Source: Capillidium heterosporum
Lineage: Eukaryota; Entomophthoromycota; Entomophthoromycetes; Entomophthorales; Capillidiaceae
Direction: 5' to 3'
DNA: 64,000 nucleotides
NCBI GenBank assembly: GCA_016630905.1
Contig: WBMQ01000002.1
Location: 496,001 to 560,000, forward strand
Shown here: positions 11,446 through 23,867 of the stretch, piece by piece
How positions within the stretch are numbered: the first letter of the stretch is position 1
How the letters are laid out: each line of letters begins with the position of its first letter
Made by a program: the position numbers and the translations under genes
The notes under the pieces: model-generated
The model's input: the letters and a program-made list of their open reading frames with translations, nothing else
Told to the model about the DNA's origin: nothing
Database searches by the model: none

Positions 11446-11856
11446 TGCTATGTTTGCAAGAGAGTGTGGGTTGAATCGAAAATTGGAATGTTATGTCACT
11501 GATAAAACTCCATTCCTTTACCAGTATCCAATCGGTAAAATCAGGAAAAACTAGTAAAGTTGAAGAGTTCCTTGCAATTTATATTCAAAGATATCTAAAA
11601 TGTATATATACTTTAAAACAATGGAAAGTTATAGTATAGTGTTTTAGAGCTAGTTAGTAAAACTATAAGGTATATATTTTCAATAGTAAAGTACAACAAA
11701 TAATATAGGTGTAACCACATGGGTTGCTTTCACATATGGGTGCTATCTATACTATATCTAAATAACAAAGTATATATATGAACGTATATCGTGAACAAAA
11801 TCAACCAATATAAATATAAAACTTTAAAAACTTTAATTAGTCTTAAATTAAAATCT
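11446..11856. other. Spacer upstream of the SH3/EH-like gene
   Basis: About 410 bases lie between the SEC31 stop and the SH3-gene start. The minus strand has a frame open for about 70 codons (roughly 11590-11370) with no ATG before the SH3 region and no recognised motif. It could be part of an alternative first exon, but I do not call it. Confidence 0.4.
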
Positions 11857-14800
11857 TCAATTCAAGCCACGCATCAAGTTAACGATATGCTTCAATGCCG
11901 ATACCCAAGTACCGACGAGGCTGACATGAACGGTGAGCAACGAATTCTGTACAGCGAGAGCACCATTGAAATCTCTGGCTGCTAGAGCTATTTAAAGAGT
12001 GAATACAAAAAGTCATGCAAGTATGTTACCTTTGCCAAAGTTAGTTAAAGGCTCAATCAGGGCGGATGGTAGTTCGTCACTGTTCATTTTATCAAAGAGT
12101 TGGTTCAACTTGCGATCGATATCAGTGAGGACACGAACTTGAGGAGGTGGCTAAAAATTTGGGTGAAAATAAATAGTTGGTTCTAAAAGGGTTGAAAGAA
12201 GCTTACCAAGTTGGCACCCTTCAATGCAACTAGTGGTCTATTGAGTAGCTCGTACAAAGGTTTAAGGTTGGCAGGCATCTTGGAGCGATCTAAAGGTACT
12301 GATTCTAAATTAGTTGATGCAAACATAGTAAGCTTACCGGGCTGAGCTTTTGGTGGTGGGGACTGTACGGCAGCTGGCCTAGCTGGTGCAGGACCACGCC
12401 CGGGGTGTGGAGTAGGTGGACCGACATTTCCTTGAGGCGAAGCAGTGGCAGGTGCTGGAATACCGGTTTGGTAGTGGGGTCGCTGAGCCTGTTGGGGTGG
12501 CTGGTGAGGCTGGGGCATTTGGCTGGGACGGTATTGTTGAGCCGGAGCTTGAGCCTGTCCAGGGTAGGGTTGATGTGGGTGCTGAGGGTGGCCTTGCTGT
12601 TGGCTAGGTACCGGTGGGAACTGTTCAGTAGCCCTGGGTACAGCTTGAGGCTGAACGGGAGGGGTAGTCCTAGTGTACAAAGGAGCAGGAGCACGTCCAC
12701 CTTGAGGGGGTGGAGGGATGGAATGGACGACAGGTCCAGTTGTAGGGTAAGAGGTTTGCTCATTTGCGAAGTTGGTCGGAGGAGGGACACCAGGAGTTGG
12801 GGCGCCGAACGGCGAGATCACAGCTTGTGGTTTGGGACCTGAACCTTGATTTGAAAGTGGCTTCTTGGAGCTGAAGATTTCAGCTGGTGGGTCGTTCCAA
12901 GCCGGTCCACCTTTCTTAGCAGAGTGAGGTAAGACTGGTTCACCAGTACTTTGCTGTTGAGCCAAATTAGCCCCTGGGAAGGAAGGTGTCGCTGTGTTAC
13001 CGGGTGGGTAGTTGGGGTAAGGATTGTACAAACTCGTTATGTCTTGAGGAGGAACACCGTTGTTGTAAGATGGCATCGATGAGATAGGGTTGGTATAAGT
13101 CTGCGTAGGGGGCTGCTGGTAAGCTTGATAGCTGTCGTTGTAATATGAAGGCTGTGCATTTTGAGCTGGGATACTTTCTGGGACAGTTTGTTGATATGAT
13201 GGCTGCTGCTGATAGTTTCCATAAAGCCCCTCGAACCCAATCTGGGATGATTGCTGGAACTGGTTAACTTGGGGTTGGTAAGAAGCTTGGGCTTGACCAT
13301 ATGACTGAGTTACCGGTCCGATTTCAGAAGTAGTGAATGGGAAATTGGATGGGTCAAAGGAAGCTACATCAACTCCAGCGTGGTAGAGACGGTTCTTGAG
13401 AGCGGCATACTCATCCAAACTAGATCCAGAAGGTTTGTGGAATGAAACAGGTATCTGGCTAATATATTTGGCGGCGATTTCGAGGCGACCCTGCGATGCC
13501 ATAAAAGAGGCATAGTTATAATAAAGGCTGTAGAGGATTGACAATTTAGGATCAGCAACTTGCGTTTCATCGTAAGTCTGCTCTTCCGGCTCTTTGAAAT
13601 CGATAGCTTTGCAAAAGATTGAAACCTTTTCAATCAGATCTTGGAGAACATCCTGGCGTAAAGAGTTAATAGTTTCCAAATCGAAATCAGTGCGGTCGCT
13701 TAATCCCTGCTTAGCCATATGATCGGCAACCCAAATTCTAAGGACTTTTTCTACATTCCCGGCAAGTATAAAGCACAGCAACGAATTTTGTCTCGAATCA
13801 GGTCTCTCAGTGTCATGGTAGAGGCGCTGACCTAAGGCTTCAACAAGCTGACTGAACGCTTCACCTTGGGCATAAGTACAGATCATCGTTATAATCTTGT
13901 CCCATTCCGACAAATCGGCGCTCATAACAACATCCATAAAGTTACCATCGATAACATTCTCCAGGAGGCGGATGTAGGAGGCTTCTTCACGACGGCGTTC
14001 GAATATCTTCTTCCTAGTTTTGTTCAGGAGCTCATTATCGCCGCACATGGCTAAAATGAGAGCATCAGCGTACTGGGAGGATTTGATGCAGAGATCGACG
14101 GCTGCTTTAAAGTCTCCAACAACTACCATCTTAGAGAGAAGACCCTCCATCGAGGTGTGGTTAGCGCCAATGTAAAAGGGCTTTAGAGGAACTTTAGGAA
14201 GGGCGTCATCCTGAGTGGCTGGAGCTTGTTCAGCTGAATTTGAAAAGAAATCTTCAGTCTTCTTGGATTCTTCACCGGCTTTGAAGAGCATTGTGAATTC
14301 GTCTTCCTTGGCTGAACTGTCGCCTTCTTTGAGGGGTGAGGTGACTTCGGGTTGAGTAGAATCTTCCTCGGCATCTTTATTCTCAATGACTTCTGGCGAT
14401 TCCTTGGCAACAGCATCTGGTGAGCTTTCGGGGGTATCCAACTTTAATCCTAATCCTTGTACGACCTGAGAAATGTCCTCGGACGAAATAGAACGCTCGA
14501 CACCAATCATCTTTACCAGCTGAGCGCGAGAATCTTCTTCGAATAGGAGGCGCATTACGTCCCAGCTCGTTTTATCGTCACCGGGCTGAGCCGAGGCAAC
14601 TTTCTCCTCGCAGTAATCCTTAATCGTACCTTTAGTCAAGGCCTTTTCCAATTGCTTAGATCTTTCAAACAACGAAGAATCGGTCACAACTGAAGAAACA
14701 GTAACTTGTTTCTCTTTACCAGGGGCAGAGTTGAAATGGACTAATTTACCTCCAAATCCAAAAGTGGCTCCAACTGGTCTGCGGAACCATTTAGGAGGCT

Positions 14801-16202
14801 GTTTGAGAGAAATGGTGGCGGTAGTCTTGTTGCCAACGTTTTCAAAAGGATCACTGCTGGTTTCTGGAGCGGGTTCAGTTGATTCACCACTGGCCAAAAG
14901 TGAATATATGGCAATCTAAGGCAAAATGTCAATGAAAATCAAGGATCAAGTTACCTTTCCATCATAGGATGAAGAGCTTAATAGGTTGGGGTTGCGAGGG
15001 GACCATTGGACATCAAAAGACCAATTGTTACTTTGAGGGAACTAAAGCCACAATTATTATCCAGGTACATTAAAGAAATACCTCTCCGACTATTTGACCA
15101 GAGGGTGGGTTCCAACAGACAGTACGGTTGTCCTTACCGCAACTCAGGAGCAAATCAGAGTCCATGCGACACCAAGCCAAGGAAAGGATGCCTTTGGTGT
15201 GGCCAGTCAATACCTAAGTTTAAAAGACTTTAATGTTGCTTATATTTAGTGTTTACTTTTTCAGGAGCATTTGCGTTCCTTAAATCCCAGAGCATAATAA
15301 CAGGGTTGTTATCGTCATCAGATGCAGTAACAAGTTGAGTAGCCTATTTTAAATTAAGTTATTAATCTTCAATTAACATTACCTTGTCAGGATTCCAAGC
15401 AACAGCAGTTACGCTACGTCTTCCACTCATGCCGCCGAAGCTATTGGAAGCCTGTCCATCTAAACTCATGACTTCTCTACGGTTCTTAAGATCCCAAACG
15501 ACAGTGTAACCCGAGGTTGAAGAGGTTGCCAAAATATGCTGCACTTGATTGTTCCAGGACAAGCAAGTGATATCTTCTAATTTTTGAGATTTCGGTCCCG
15601 GGTTGTAAGGCTTGGCTAGGTTACCAAGGTCCCAGATGAAAATCTAAACTAAGTCAGAACAAAATTGAAGCCTACCATTTACCTCTCCATTTCCAGCACC
15701 TGAGGCGAGTAAATTGGATTGGAAAGGATTGAAATCAAGGCCTTTTACAGCTCCAGTATGGACAGTCTGTCGTGATATCAAGCTCTCTTCAGTACTAAGC
15801 ACAGATAAGTATGGGCTAAAACAGGAAAAACTCACGTCGCTCCAGATAATATTTTCTCGGGATTCCAAAAGTCCAGCTCACCATTTTCCATACCTCCGGC
15901 AATAACACCTAATTTGTATTCGCCAGTGGGTTGGGTCCAAGCTAGACGGTTAAATCTAAAACATTATTAATTTAGCAAAATGGATAAATTTTAGAATACC
16001 TTGCATTACTGTTAACAACACCAGATGAATTCAATTCGCTATTGGATCGGCTAGACCAATCCAAGTTGAAAATCTCCAGCTCGGTTGTATTGGAAAAGTT
16101 TTCGTCGAGTGCGCCAGCTAAAGTACCGGTTGCTATGGCTTGGCAGCTTTGGACCGGACTCCAAGCTATACTGGCAGTGCGGTTTATCTCTTTCAGTTTC
16201 AT
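11857..16202 (-). CDS. SEC31: COPII outer-coat protein Sec31
   Basis: Sec31 forms the outer cage of COPII vesicles with Sec13 and stimulates Sar1 GTP hydrolysis at ER exit sites. WD40 repeats occupy the first ~330 residues (for example [31 protein letters not shown]). The ACE1 helical domain follows ([20 protein letters not shown]-type repeats, AKYISQIP). A long Pro/Gln/Tyr-rich disordered region comes next, and the C-terminal helical domain ends VNLMRGLN. There are 11 exons: 16000-16202, 15836-15955, 15683-15794, 15383-15643, 15257-15343, 15082-15213, 14955-15041, 12338-14915, 12207-12304, 12030-12150 and 11857-11987. They give 1309 residues with all junctions in frame. The 33-nt intron at 12305-12337 is itself an open multiple of three. 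Confidence 0.95.
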
Positions 16203-17690
16203 GGCTTCTTAAAAAGTAAAGTTATACAAAGGTGAAGCCAAGGTAGTGTGCCTTTTATTTCTCAACTAACTTATGTCAACTTTTGATTGTTACAATGGCG
16301 GACTTGTTGAAAATTGATAATTCCTGTTTGGCCTACGTGTATAAACTTAAATTGGTTGATTGCTACTGGTGTTAGTATTTAATTGGACAGATATTGGCAA
16401 TGTAATGGGTTTTAGAAATGGTTAGCAAATCGAAAACGTACCCTTATAATTGAGTGAAAAGCCAAGTTGGAAGTTAGAATTATGTAAACAGCTAAATAAA
16501 CGTCAGCCTTTAAACTCTATTTTTAGATGTGTATATATTTCCATCCCAAAATAAATATCTTAATTTAATATGTAAAAGATATTAAATTAGGAACCTTAAT
16601 ATGAGAAAAAGCAATGCATTAAATAGATACTGACCTGATCATAAACAAGTGCTATGAGCCATTAGTACTCTGTTTAAGTAGTCTTAAGGATTTTTTACAA
16701 TCAAGCCTATAAATTACCACCCTGCTAATGCGAACAGTATCGCATAAGGCTTATAGGACTTTTTTCTGACCAGAGTGCTATTCTTTACAGTTTACAAGCC
16801 GCTTTTTAAGCTGTCAAAATAGAACTCTTCATATGAAGCTCTGCAAAAGCCGACTAATTTACGAAATAGCTCTACAAGTCCAAGACCTGAAAGTCCTCCA
16901 GTCGACTTTGGAAGACAACTTGCTTTAGCAGTGAATTCAAGCAAATACACAGCTTACTTTCTTTGACTTTTCTCAATATCCATTATACAAGGTTATCACA
17001 AAAAGATTTGATATAAGTTCAGAACGGTGCCTTTTAACAAATGTATGTTTGAAATTGAACGTGTTCGCATTTTTGCTATAAAAGCAGGTACTGTTCCAAT
17101 AAAAAGTATTGATGCTCTCTATCAATTCAGCTGTAAAACAGGAATGTCTAAACAGAGTAGCAACCACTGCGAAATGGCAGATAAGTTTTTGGTTGCCGAT
17201 CTTACCCTGCTTTACACCTAAATCCTTCAAATCCGAACTCCATCAATATCTGCTTATGGGGTAACGCTTTGCACTTTGCTTTTTGCATTGCTCTCCAGAT
17301 CTAAAGCAGGCGTTCTAATCTCTGATAATCATTTTTACACCACTTTTGTAGGTTTATTCCTCAGGGTAAATGAAATTAAATTTTGAAATTTAATCATCGA
17401 TGATCCAATCACCATGCATCAAAGCTTATCTATTTTGGTTCAAGAACCTTCACATGGGGTAAACTTTTTGCTTATTGGTGGAACCCCTTATCGTTCAACT
17501 TGGCTATTCGTTAGCTCCGTCAATGAGAGCTTCGCATCAGGACACAGCAAATGAAATCATAGTACAATCTCCATTCCCTTAAATCCGATCAAGAAGGCTA
17601 AGAAAAAGTTTGCTTCTTGCTAACTAAGTTCCAATTCCAACTGAACTAATACTCGTTCCTATCCACTTGTTTATATAATAGAAATAGAAA
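16203..17690. other. Long divergent spacer between SEC31 and ARB1
   Basis: About 1.5 kb hold the promoters of two divergent genes. Overlapping frames on both strands at 16973-17230 are open for 64-85 codons but match nothing I know. The last 150 bases before ARB1 are C/T-rich on the coding strand, as often seen upstream of highly expressed fungal genes. I see no repeat or RNA gene. Confidence 0.5.
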
Positions 17691-19541
17691 ATGACCTCGT
17701 CTGCTAAAGCTAAGCGCGCCGAAAAAAAGGGCTTGAAGAAGGCCGGAAAGAAGGGAGCTGCCGAGACCGACCCTAACACCATTGATATGAAGACCTTGAA
17801 ACTTACTTTTGACCGTTCTGCTACCGGTGTACTTACTTCCCAAGAGTCTTCCCGTGATATCAAGATCGAGTCCTTCTCGTTGTCCTTCCACGGCCGTGTA
17901 CTTATCACTAATGCCACCATCGAACTGAACTTTGGCCGTAGGTACGGTTTATTGGGTGCCAACGGTTCCGGCAAATCTACTTTCCTCAACTGCTTGGCTG
18001 CCCGCGAAGTTCCCATCCCCATGCACACTGATGTAAGTCTTTTTCTGGTAGTTTTATCCTAATTGACTGTAGATTTATCTTTTGAACGAAGAAGCTGAGC
18101 CTACTGAGATGACTGGTGTCGAGTACGTTGTCGCCCATGCCGAGAAAGAAGTTGCTGTAAGTATATACTCTGTAACTATGTTTTAATTCGTATCTAGCGT
18201 TTAGAAGCCGAAGTTGAGGAAATTCTGGCCACCGAAGGTGGTGCCGATAACCCCATCTTGGACGATCACTACGAACGTATCGAGGCTATGGACCCCTCCA
18301 CTTTCGAGTCCAGGGCTGCCCTCTTGTTGAACGGTCTTGGCTTCGGTCCCGAGATGATGAAGAAGAAGACCAAGGACATGTCCGGTGGATGGCGTATGCG
18401 TGTATCCTTGGCCAAGGCCCTTTTCATCAAGCCTACCCTCCTTTTGCTCGATGAGCCCACCAACCATTTAGACTTAGAGGCCTGTGTATGGCTCGAAGAA
18501 TACCTCAAGACCTATGACCGTATCTTAGTCGTCGTCTCCCACTCTCAGGATTTCTTGAACGGTGTATGTACCAACATCATGGACCTCAACCATCTTAAGA
18601 CCCTTACCTACTACGGTGGTAACTACGACACCTTCGTTAGAACTCGTGCCGAAAACGAGGTCAACCAGAACAAGGCCTATGCCAAGCAGCAGGCTGAAAT
18701 CGAGCATATCCGTAAGTTCGTCGCCAGCGCCGGTACGTATGCCAACTTGGTCAAACAGGCCAAGAGTAAGCTCAAGATCATCGAGAAGATGGAGGCTGAT
18801 GGTCTGATCCAGAAAGTCGAACCCCCACCCAAGTACAAGTTCAGCTTCCCTGATGTTGGCAAGCTCCCTCCTCCCGTCCTTGCCTTTGCCGACGTCTCTT
18901 TTGCTTACTCTGGAAAGATGAATGATGCTTTGTACAAGCACTTGGAACTCGGCGTAGATATGGATTCCCGAGTTGCTTTGGTCGGCCCCAACGGTGTCGG
19001 TAAATCAACCCTCCTCAAGCTTATGACTGGTGAGCTTGAAGCTACCCAAGGACGTGTCACTCGTCACACCCACTTGAAGCTGGCCAAGTATTCACAGCAC
19101 TCCAACGACCAGCTGGATATGGACCTGACCCCCATCGATTACATGCGCAAGAAGTTCCCTACCGAGCCCCAGGAAATTGACCACTGGCGCCGTATCCTGG
19201 GAAGGTACGGATTAAGTGGTAACCACCAAACCTCCAACATCGGCACCCTATCTGATGGTCTCAAATCCAGACTTGTGTTTGCTGAACTGGCTATGCTACG
19301 CCCCCATATCCTATTGTTCGATGAACCTACCAATCACTTGGATATGGAGTCCATCGACTCCTTGGCCGAGGCCATCAACGAGTTCTCGGGTGGTATGGTA
19401 TTGGTATCCCACGACTTCCGTCTCATCTCTCAAGTCGCCAAGGATATCTGGCTTTGCCAGGATAAGCAGATCACTTTGTGGGGAGAAGGTGGTATCAAAG
19501 CTTACAAGGAGACACTGCGCAAAGGTGTCAAGCTTGTCTAA
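17691..19541 (+). CDS. ARB1: ABCF ATPase ARB1 (ribosome biogenesis)
   Basis: This cytosolic/nuclear twin-ATPase ABC protein has no membrane domain. The Arb1/ABCF2 group supports 40S and 60S maturation. A Lys/Ala-rich N-terminus is followed by the first cassette: Walker A GANGSGKST, signature MSGGW, Walker B LLLLDEPTNHLD. The linker EIEHIRKFVASAGTYANL is diagnostic of ABCF. The second cassette has Walker A GPNGVGKST, a signature altered to LSDGL, and Walker B ILLFDEPTNHLD. Exons are 17691-18032, 18073-18156 and 18198-19541, giving 589 residues. Codon use is strongly C-ending compared with neighbours, which suggests high expression. Confidence 0.95.
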
Positions 19542-20099
19542 GTTTGTATGTTTTTGTTCTAACCAGCACCCTAAACCCTTTCCTCCTCTTACTGATATAC
19601 TCCACTGCAATATATTAAATATAATATTTCACCTTCTATGTCTCATTTGGAATAAAGCTTATTTTTCGAATCATTATTTTGGTATAGATGATACATTTCT
19701 ATAAGATGATATGGTTGTAGGATATATTCAAACCTGCAAAAAGCAATTGACTTAGCCTTGGATGAAGGAGTATTAATTGAAAATTCATTTGATTTTAAGA
19801 TATTCGACATTGAATAGATTAGGTTAGCTAGTATACAGATTTACCAAGTACTAAAAATGGCTATATACGCTACTTTATAAAATATTTAGAAACTTTGGTT
19901 CAGACTAGGTTTTCTAACGGCGCTATTCGTAGTACTCTTGCATTTTTACAATGGCAAAAGTATGCTTTGCAATTTCTACTTTCTGCCACTCAAATTCTAA
20001 AAGACGATTTGTGCTTGTAAGCTAGTTTGCTTGAATTCCATCTTTTACTCCAAGCTTGAATCAATTTGAAAACTTGGCCACCAAACCACTCTTACTACG
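19542..20099. other. AT-rich spacer
   Basis: This 560-base region after ARB1 holds its 3' end and the promoter of the next gene. Nothing else is recognisable. Confidence 0.5.
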
Positions 20100-20714
20100 A
20101 TGCAGAACGACACCTTTGAAAAGTTTAAAGAAGTAACGATAACCGATTACTTTACCGGCACTTCAACTACCTCAACCAACATCCACTACATATTTGAAGA
20201 TGAACTTGTCGATAATTCAGTTGAGAAGGAGAACAGTATATTCATTGAATTTGACAAAAGTGGTAAAATAGCTGAGAACATATTGTCGTATTCAAGTGAT
20301 TTTTTAATTTCCAATGCGATTGTCCATGAAATTAGCGAAGAGAATTTAAAAGAAGGTGAAGAGAAGAATGAAAATAAAGGTGGGTTTAAATTGGAGATTG
20401 AAGGCTTGTATTCCTCTAGGTAAGCTTCCTTTAATTCTTTATAAATTAAAGTATAAATTCTAGTAAAGAAGGCAAGGCGTTGTACCACGATAAACATCAA
20501 GAATTCGAAGCTAATAATTCACTAGAAACCATCGATGAAGTTGAAAGCCTTTTTGTCTATAGGTAATCTATCTTTCTTGCTTATTTTTAAAACTTGAAAT
20601 AGGAATCAGGTGCTTAAATCAGTGTTAGATTTAGAAGCGAACAACTTTCAAGAAAATAATCAAGATATGAGTCAACTGTCGAACCTTAGTAACTCTGGAT
20701 TTCAATTGAATTGA
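20100..20714 (+). CDS. Unassigned acidic protein (176 aa)
   Basis: Three exons (20100-20419, 20464-20562, 20603-20714) join in frame to 176 residues. Both introns split an AG|N codon, at YSSR and VYR, so consecutive exons end in a similar way. The protein is acidic and hydrophilic, rich in Glu, Asn and Ser, with short charged runs and no transmembrane segment or signal peptide. I see no catalytic motif and recognise no family. Clean splicing and biased amino-acid use support a real gene. Confidence 0.6.
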
Positions 20715-21286
20715 GACTTCTTTTGTAATATATGTGGATACTCTATTTATCGCATTATAAAATTCGAACATTTGTATGAGTATATTTCTTTACTTTATAT
20801 AAGAGTTTTAAGGCACCAGTATATAGGAACGCATTAGTAGTGTTCCCATTATTTATATGGATATAGGGATGTACTTTAGAGTAGTTGTCTATATGTTAGA
20901 CAAAAATAAATTCACATGGCATTTATTTTCCATTGTATATTGTTTTAGGCCTAACTATACTTAATATTTGAGTATAGCCTTATCTCTTTGTCGGCATTGG
21001 TAAATATTTTCAACTATTATGTACAGAAAAGTATATATCATCATGTATCCATCCCTTCACCACTCTTTCAACAATTCCTTGTTTTGAAGCCCAAACTTCT
21101 TTCAACCAATAAACTCTATAAACACATTCTACTAAGCAATATTCGAGGTTCTTTTGGAATATAGAATAAACTTATTCTGGCATTTTATAAACTTTGCTTA
21201 GAATCAGTAGCTAGAATAGAACGACTGCTTGGGATATTTACATAGACTTGGTTATATCAGTGAATTCCACTTTAGTTTAAAGATAG
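20715..21286. other. AT-rich spacer
   Basis: About 570 bases lie upstream of the phytochelatin synthase gene. I find no open frame or repeat worth calling. Confidence 0.5.
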
Positions 21287-22758
21287 ATGAGTAAATTTGT
21301 TCGAACCTTTTATAAAGTAAATATATTTATATCCGAATAAAATTAAATTTTGATAGAGGGATTTGCCCGAAAAGCTGATACCCTTAAGTTCAAAGGAAGG
21401 CAAACTGCTGTTCAAAAGAAGTTTGAATTTGAATTTGGCTGAAATTTACTTTAAACTTGCCAATCATTTTACTACCCAATCTGACCCAGCTTGTAAGTAT
21501 TCTATGTTGTATTTATAAACATTTACCTTTTTAATTTATAGTTTGCGGGTTGGGTTCATTATCCATGGTACTGAATGGTTTGGAAGTAGATCCATTAAAA
21601 GTCTGGAAAGGACCTTGGCGTTGGTAAACAAATACTATGATTTAAGTATTTATCTTTTTATTTTAGGTATGCTGATGAGATGTTGGACTGTTGTAGGAGT
21701 TTAGAGTCGGTTCGAAACAATGGGCTAACCCTGTCGGAGTTGAATTGTTTAGCCAAGTGTAATGGGTTGAATTCAAAACTGTACCAGTATCCTACTGTCA
21801 CCTTAAACCAATTCGAAAAGGATCTAATCGATAGTTGCAAGGGAGAAGATGAAGTAATTGTTCTTAGCTATTCGAGGCAGGCATTAGGACAGACGGGCGA
21901 CGGGCACTTTTCGCCAGTTGCTGCCTACGAAAGTGAGAGCAAGATGATGCTGGTGCTGGATGTGGCTAGGTTTAAGTACCCACCCTATTGGGTACCTTTG
22001 GATCTTATGTACGAATCGTTCCAGCTTAAGGACAAGGTCAACGATCAGTTTAGAGGGATACTTGAAATTGAGCAAAGCCGAAGAAAAGTTTATATGCCTG
22101 ACGCAGGTCAATCTCAACAAGCTTTTGTTTTTGAAGTTCGTCCAGAGCTTGAGGTCGAAGAAGGAGTTCGAACAGGAATTGAACACTGACGCTGTATGGA
22201 AGAAAGCTTTTAAGACCTATGTAGATTTCATTGAAACTTGCATGGATGAAGATAATCTAGGCTTCGTTGCTAAACGTAAGGTCGTGCTGAAGCAGGACTT
22301 TGATGTTCCCACCTTGAAAGCTAACTGTAAAAGTTCGACCAGCGAGACCAACAGTCAATTTAACTTATTCAAACAAATTCGATCTACTAATGGATTCGGT
22401 TAGAAAGAACCCACTTTATCTAAAGTTTAAAGTATTTGAGGAGGAATTGAACCTCGATGCCAAGTTTAGAGATACCGACTTTATACCGCTAACCACTCTG
22501 TTTTTTTTAAGCTTCCCCTTCAAAACCTTATTTTCCAACTTTTGGTCAAGCACAAATCTGACTATTGTTGAAAAGGAGATCGAGTTGGCTATTAATAGCA
22601 CCAGTATCGACCTCAGTAATAATGGGTGTGACGACTGTAGTTGCATAGATAAATTGTCGACCGAAACCAACTTGATATTCAACAAGGAAGTCCTGTATTT
22701 GAAGAATCAGTTGGGCAACCTAGTTAGTTGCTTATTTGAAGAGAACCATGGGTTTTAA
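21287..22758 (+). CDS. Phytochelatin synthase
   Basis: This papain-like gamma-glutamylcysteine dipeptidyl transferase polymerises glutathione into phytochelatins that bind cadmium, arsenic and excess zinc or copper. The N-terminal catalytic domain is well conserved: [26 protein letters not shown] with the catalytic Cys, [36 protein letters not shown] with the catalytic His, and [15 protein letters not shown] with the catalytic Asp. The C-terminal half is variable and includes a CDDCSC cluster and a [10 protein letters not shown] helix. Exons are 21287-21316, 21357-21492, 21542-21623, 21667-22087, 22137-22275 and 22334-22758, giving 410 residues. Introns 4 and 5 (49 and 58 nt) have weak borders. 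Without them the gene falsely looks frameshifted. Confidence 0.92.
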
Positions 22759-23867
22759 TAAAAAGAATTGGATGATCTCTACTCAATAGTATATTTATAA
22801 ACTTGTTGATGATAGCACACTATATAAAAATTGAAGAATCCATAGGTTGTGTTAATATACTATATTGATAATTATGACAGGAGTAGTTTAGTGGATATCT
22901 GAAAACCAATAAGACAAACTTTACTATTAGCATGAGATATTGATTATAAACAAGATGCTGAGACCAATGAAGCTTAGAGTTAAAGGTAGTAGAACACTAT
23001 ATGTATTCATATATGTTAACCTTGACCTTTTCAAAATCTATACAAGCCCTCAAATAGCTTAGAAAGGTTCCATTACTATATTAAATTATATAATGTCTAC
23101 ATTGATAGACATATACTAATTTCAAAACAACTATACTTGTAAATAAAAACATCGTCAATCCTTTATAGCAATATATCCATAAAGTAAAAGTTATATAAAT
23201 AAATGTATTAAGAAAAGCCTAAAAGTTGGAATAAATACATTTATTGATCCGGGAAAAGGAGACATACTAGCTAGAGAAAAAATGATGAATTTAGGATGAA
23301 AAGCTACTTATAAAAACCCACATATCTAATATATTTCGAGTTAATAGATGCATCTTTGAAAAATAGGAACACCAAACTATAAATGAAAGGAATTGTAAAC
23401 GTAATAAGAATTTGATGTATCAATGTGAATATGATATAGGTACAGTAGAAGTAGATTGGGGATTTATTACTTGTATAAGTTGGACATACAAATAATTCAT
23501 ATTTGTCGAGTAGGCAACTGTATTCCTCGGATGCTGTGCCTACTCAAGAGCAAACAGCCACCAGATCTACCAGAATCCAAACTATTATAATCTGGAGGTC
23601 AAATCAGGAAAGAAAAGCAAAGTTTATGGGCAAGTGGTGGAAGCCTTATATTTGAGAGGACTCGGACGAAACTGGCATTCCAATCGCCAAGAGATTATGT
23701 AATAACGTTGAATATTAAGCTTCTATTGGATAATACTTTTTGGAAATTCATCAGTAGACTTTGGGAACGAGGACTGAACAAAGCTAGAGCTGAATATCCA
23801 TCACTCCAGTTTACTATTAATCCCCAACTTTAGTTACAACGATAAAATATTAAAAAGCCAAATAAGG
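22759..23867. other. AT-rich spacer
   Basis: This 1.1-kb region lies between two plus-strand genes. I see no long open frame, repeat or RNA motif. Confidence 0.5.

Noticed and set aside
11370-11590. A minus-strand open frame of about 70 codons overlapping the SH3 start
   Set aside because: It has no ATG and no domain, and it can only reach the SH3 frame through an 89-nt intron that discards the good MKAIA start.
16973-17230. Overlapping open frames on both strands upstream of ARB1
   Set aside because: They have no motif, no splice continuation and random-like composition.
21680-22758. Two apparent +1 frameshifts at stop codons in phytochelatin synthase
   Set aside because: Introns 22088-22136 and 22276-22333 restore one frame, the joined sequence is more protein-like, and the exon total is divisible by three.
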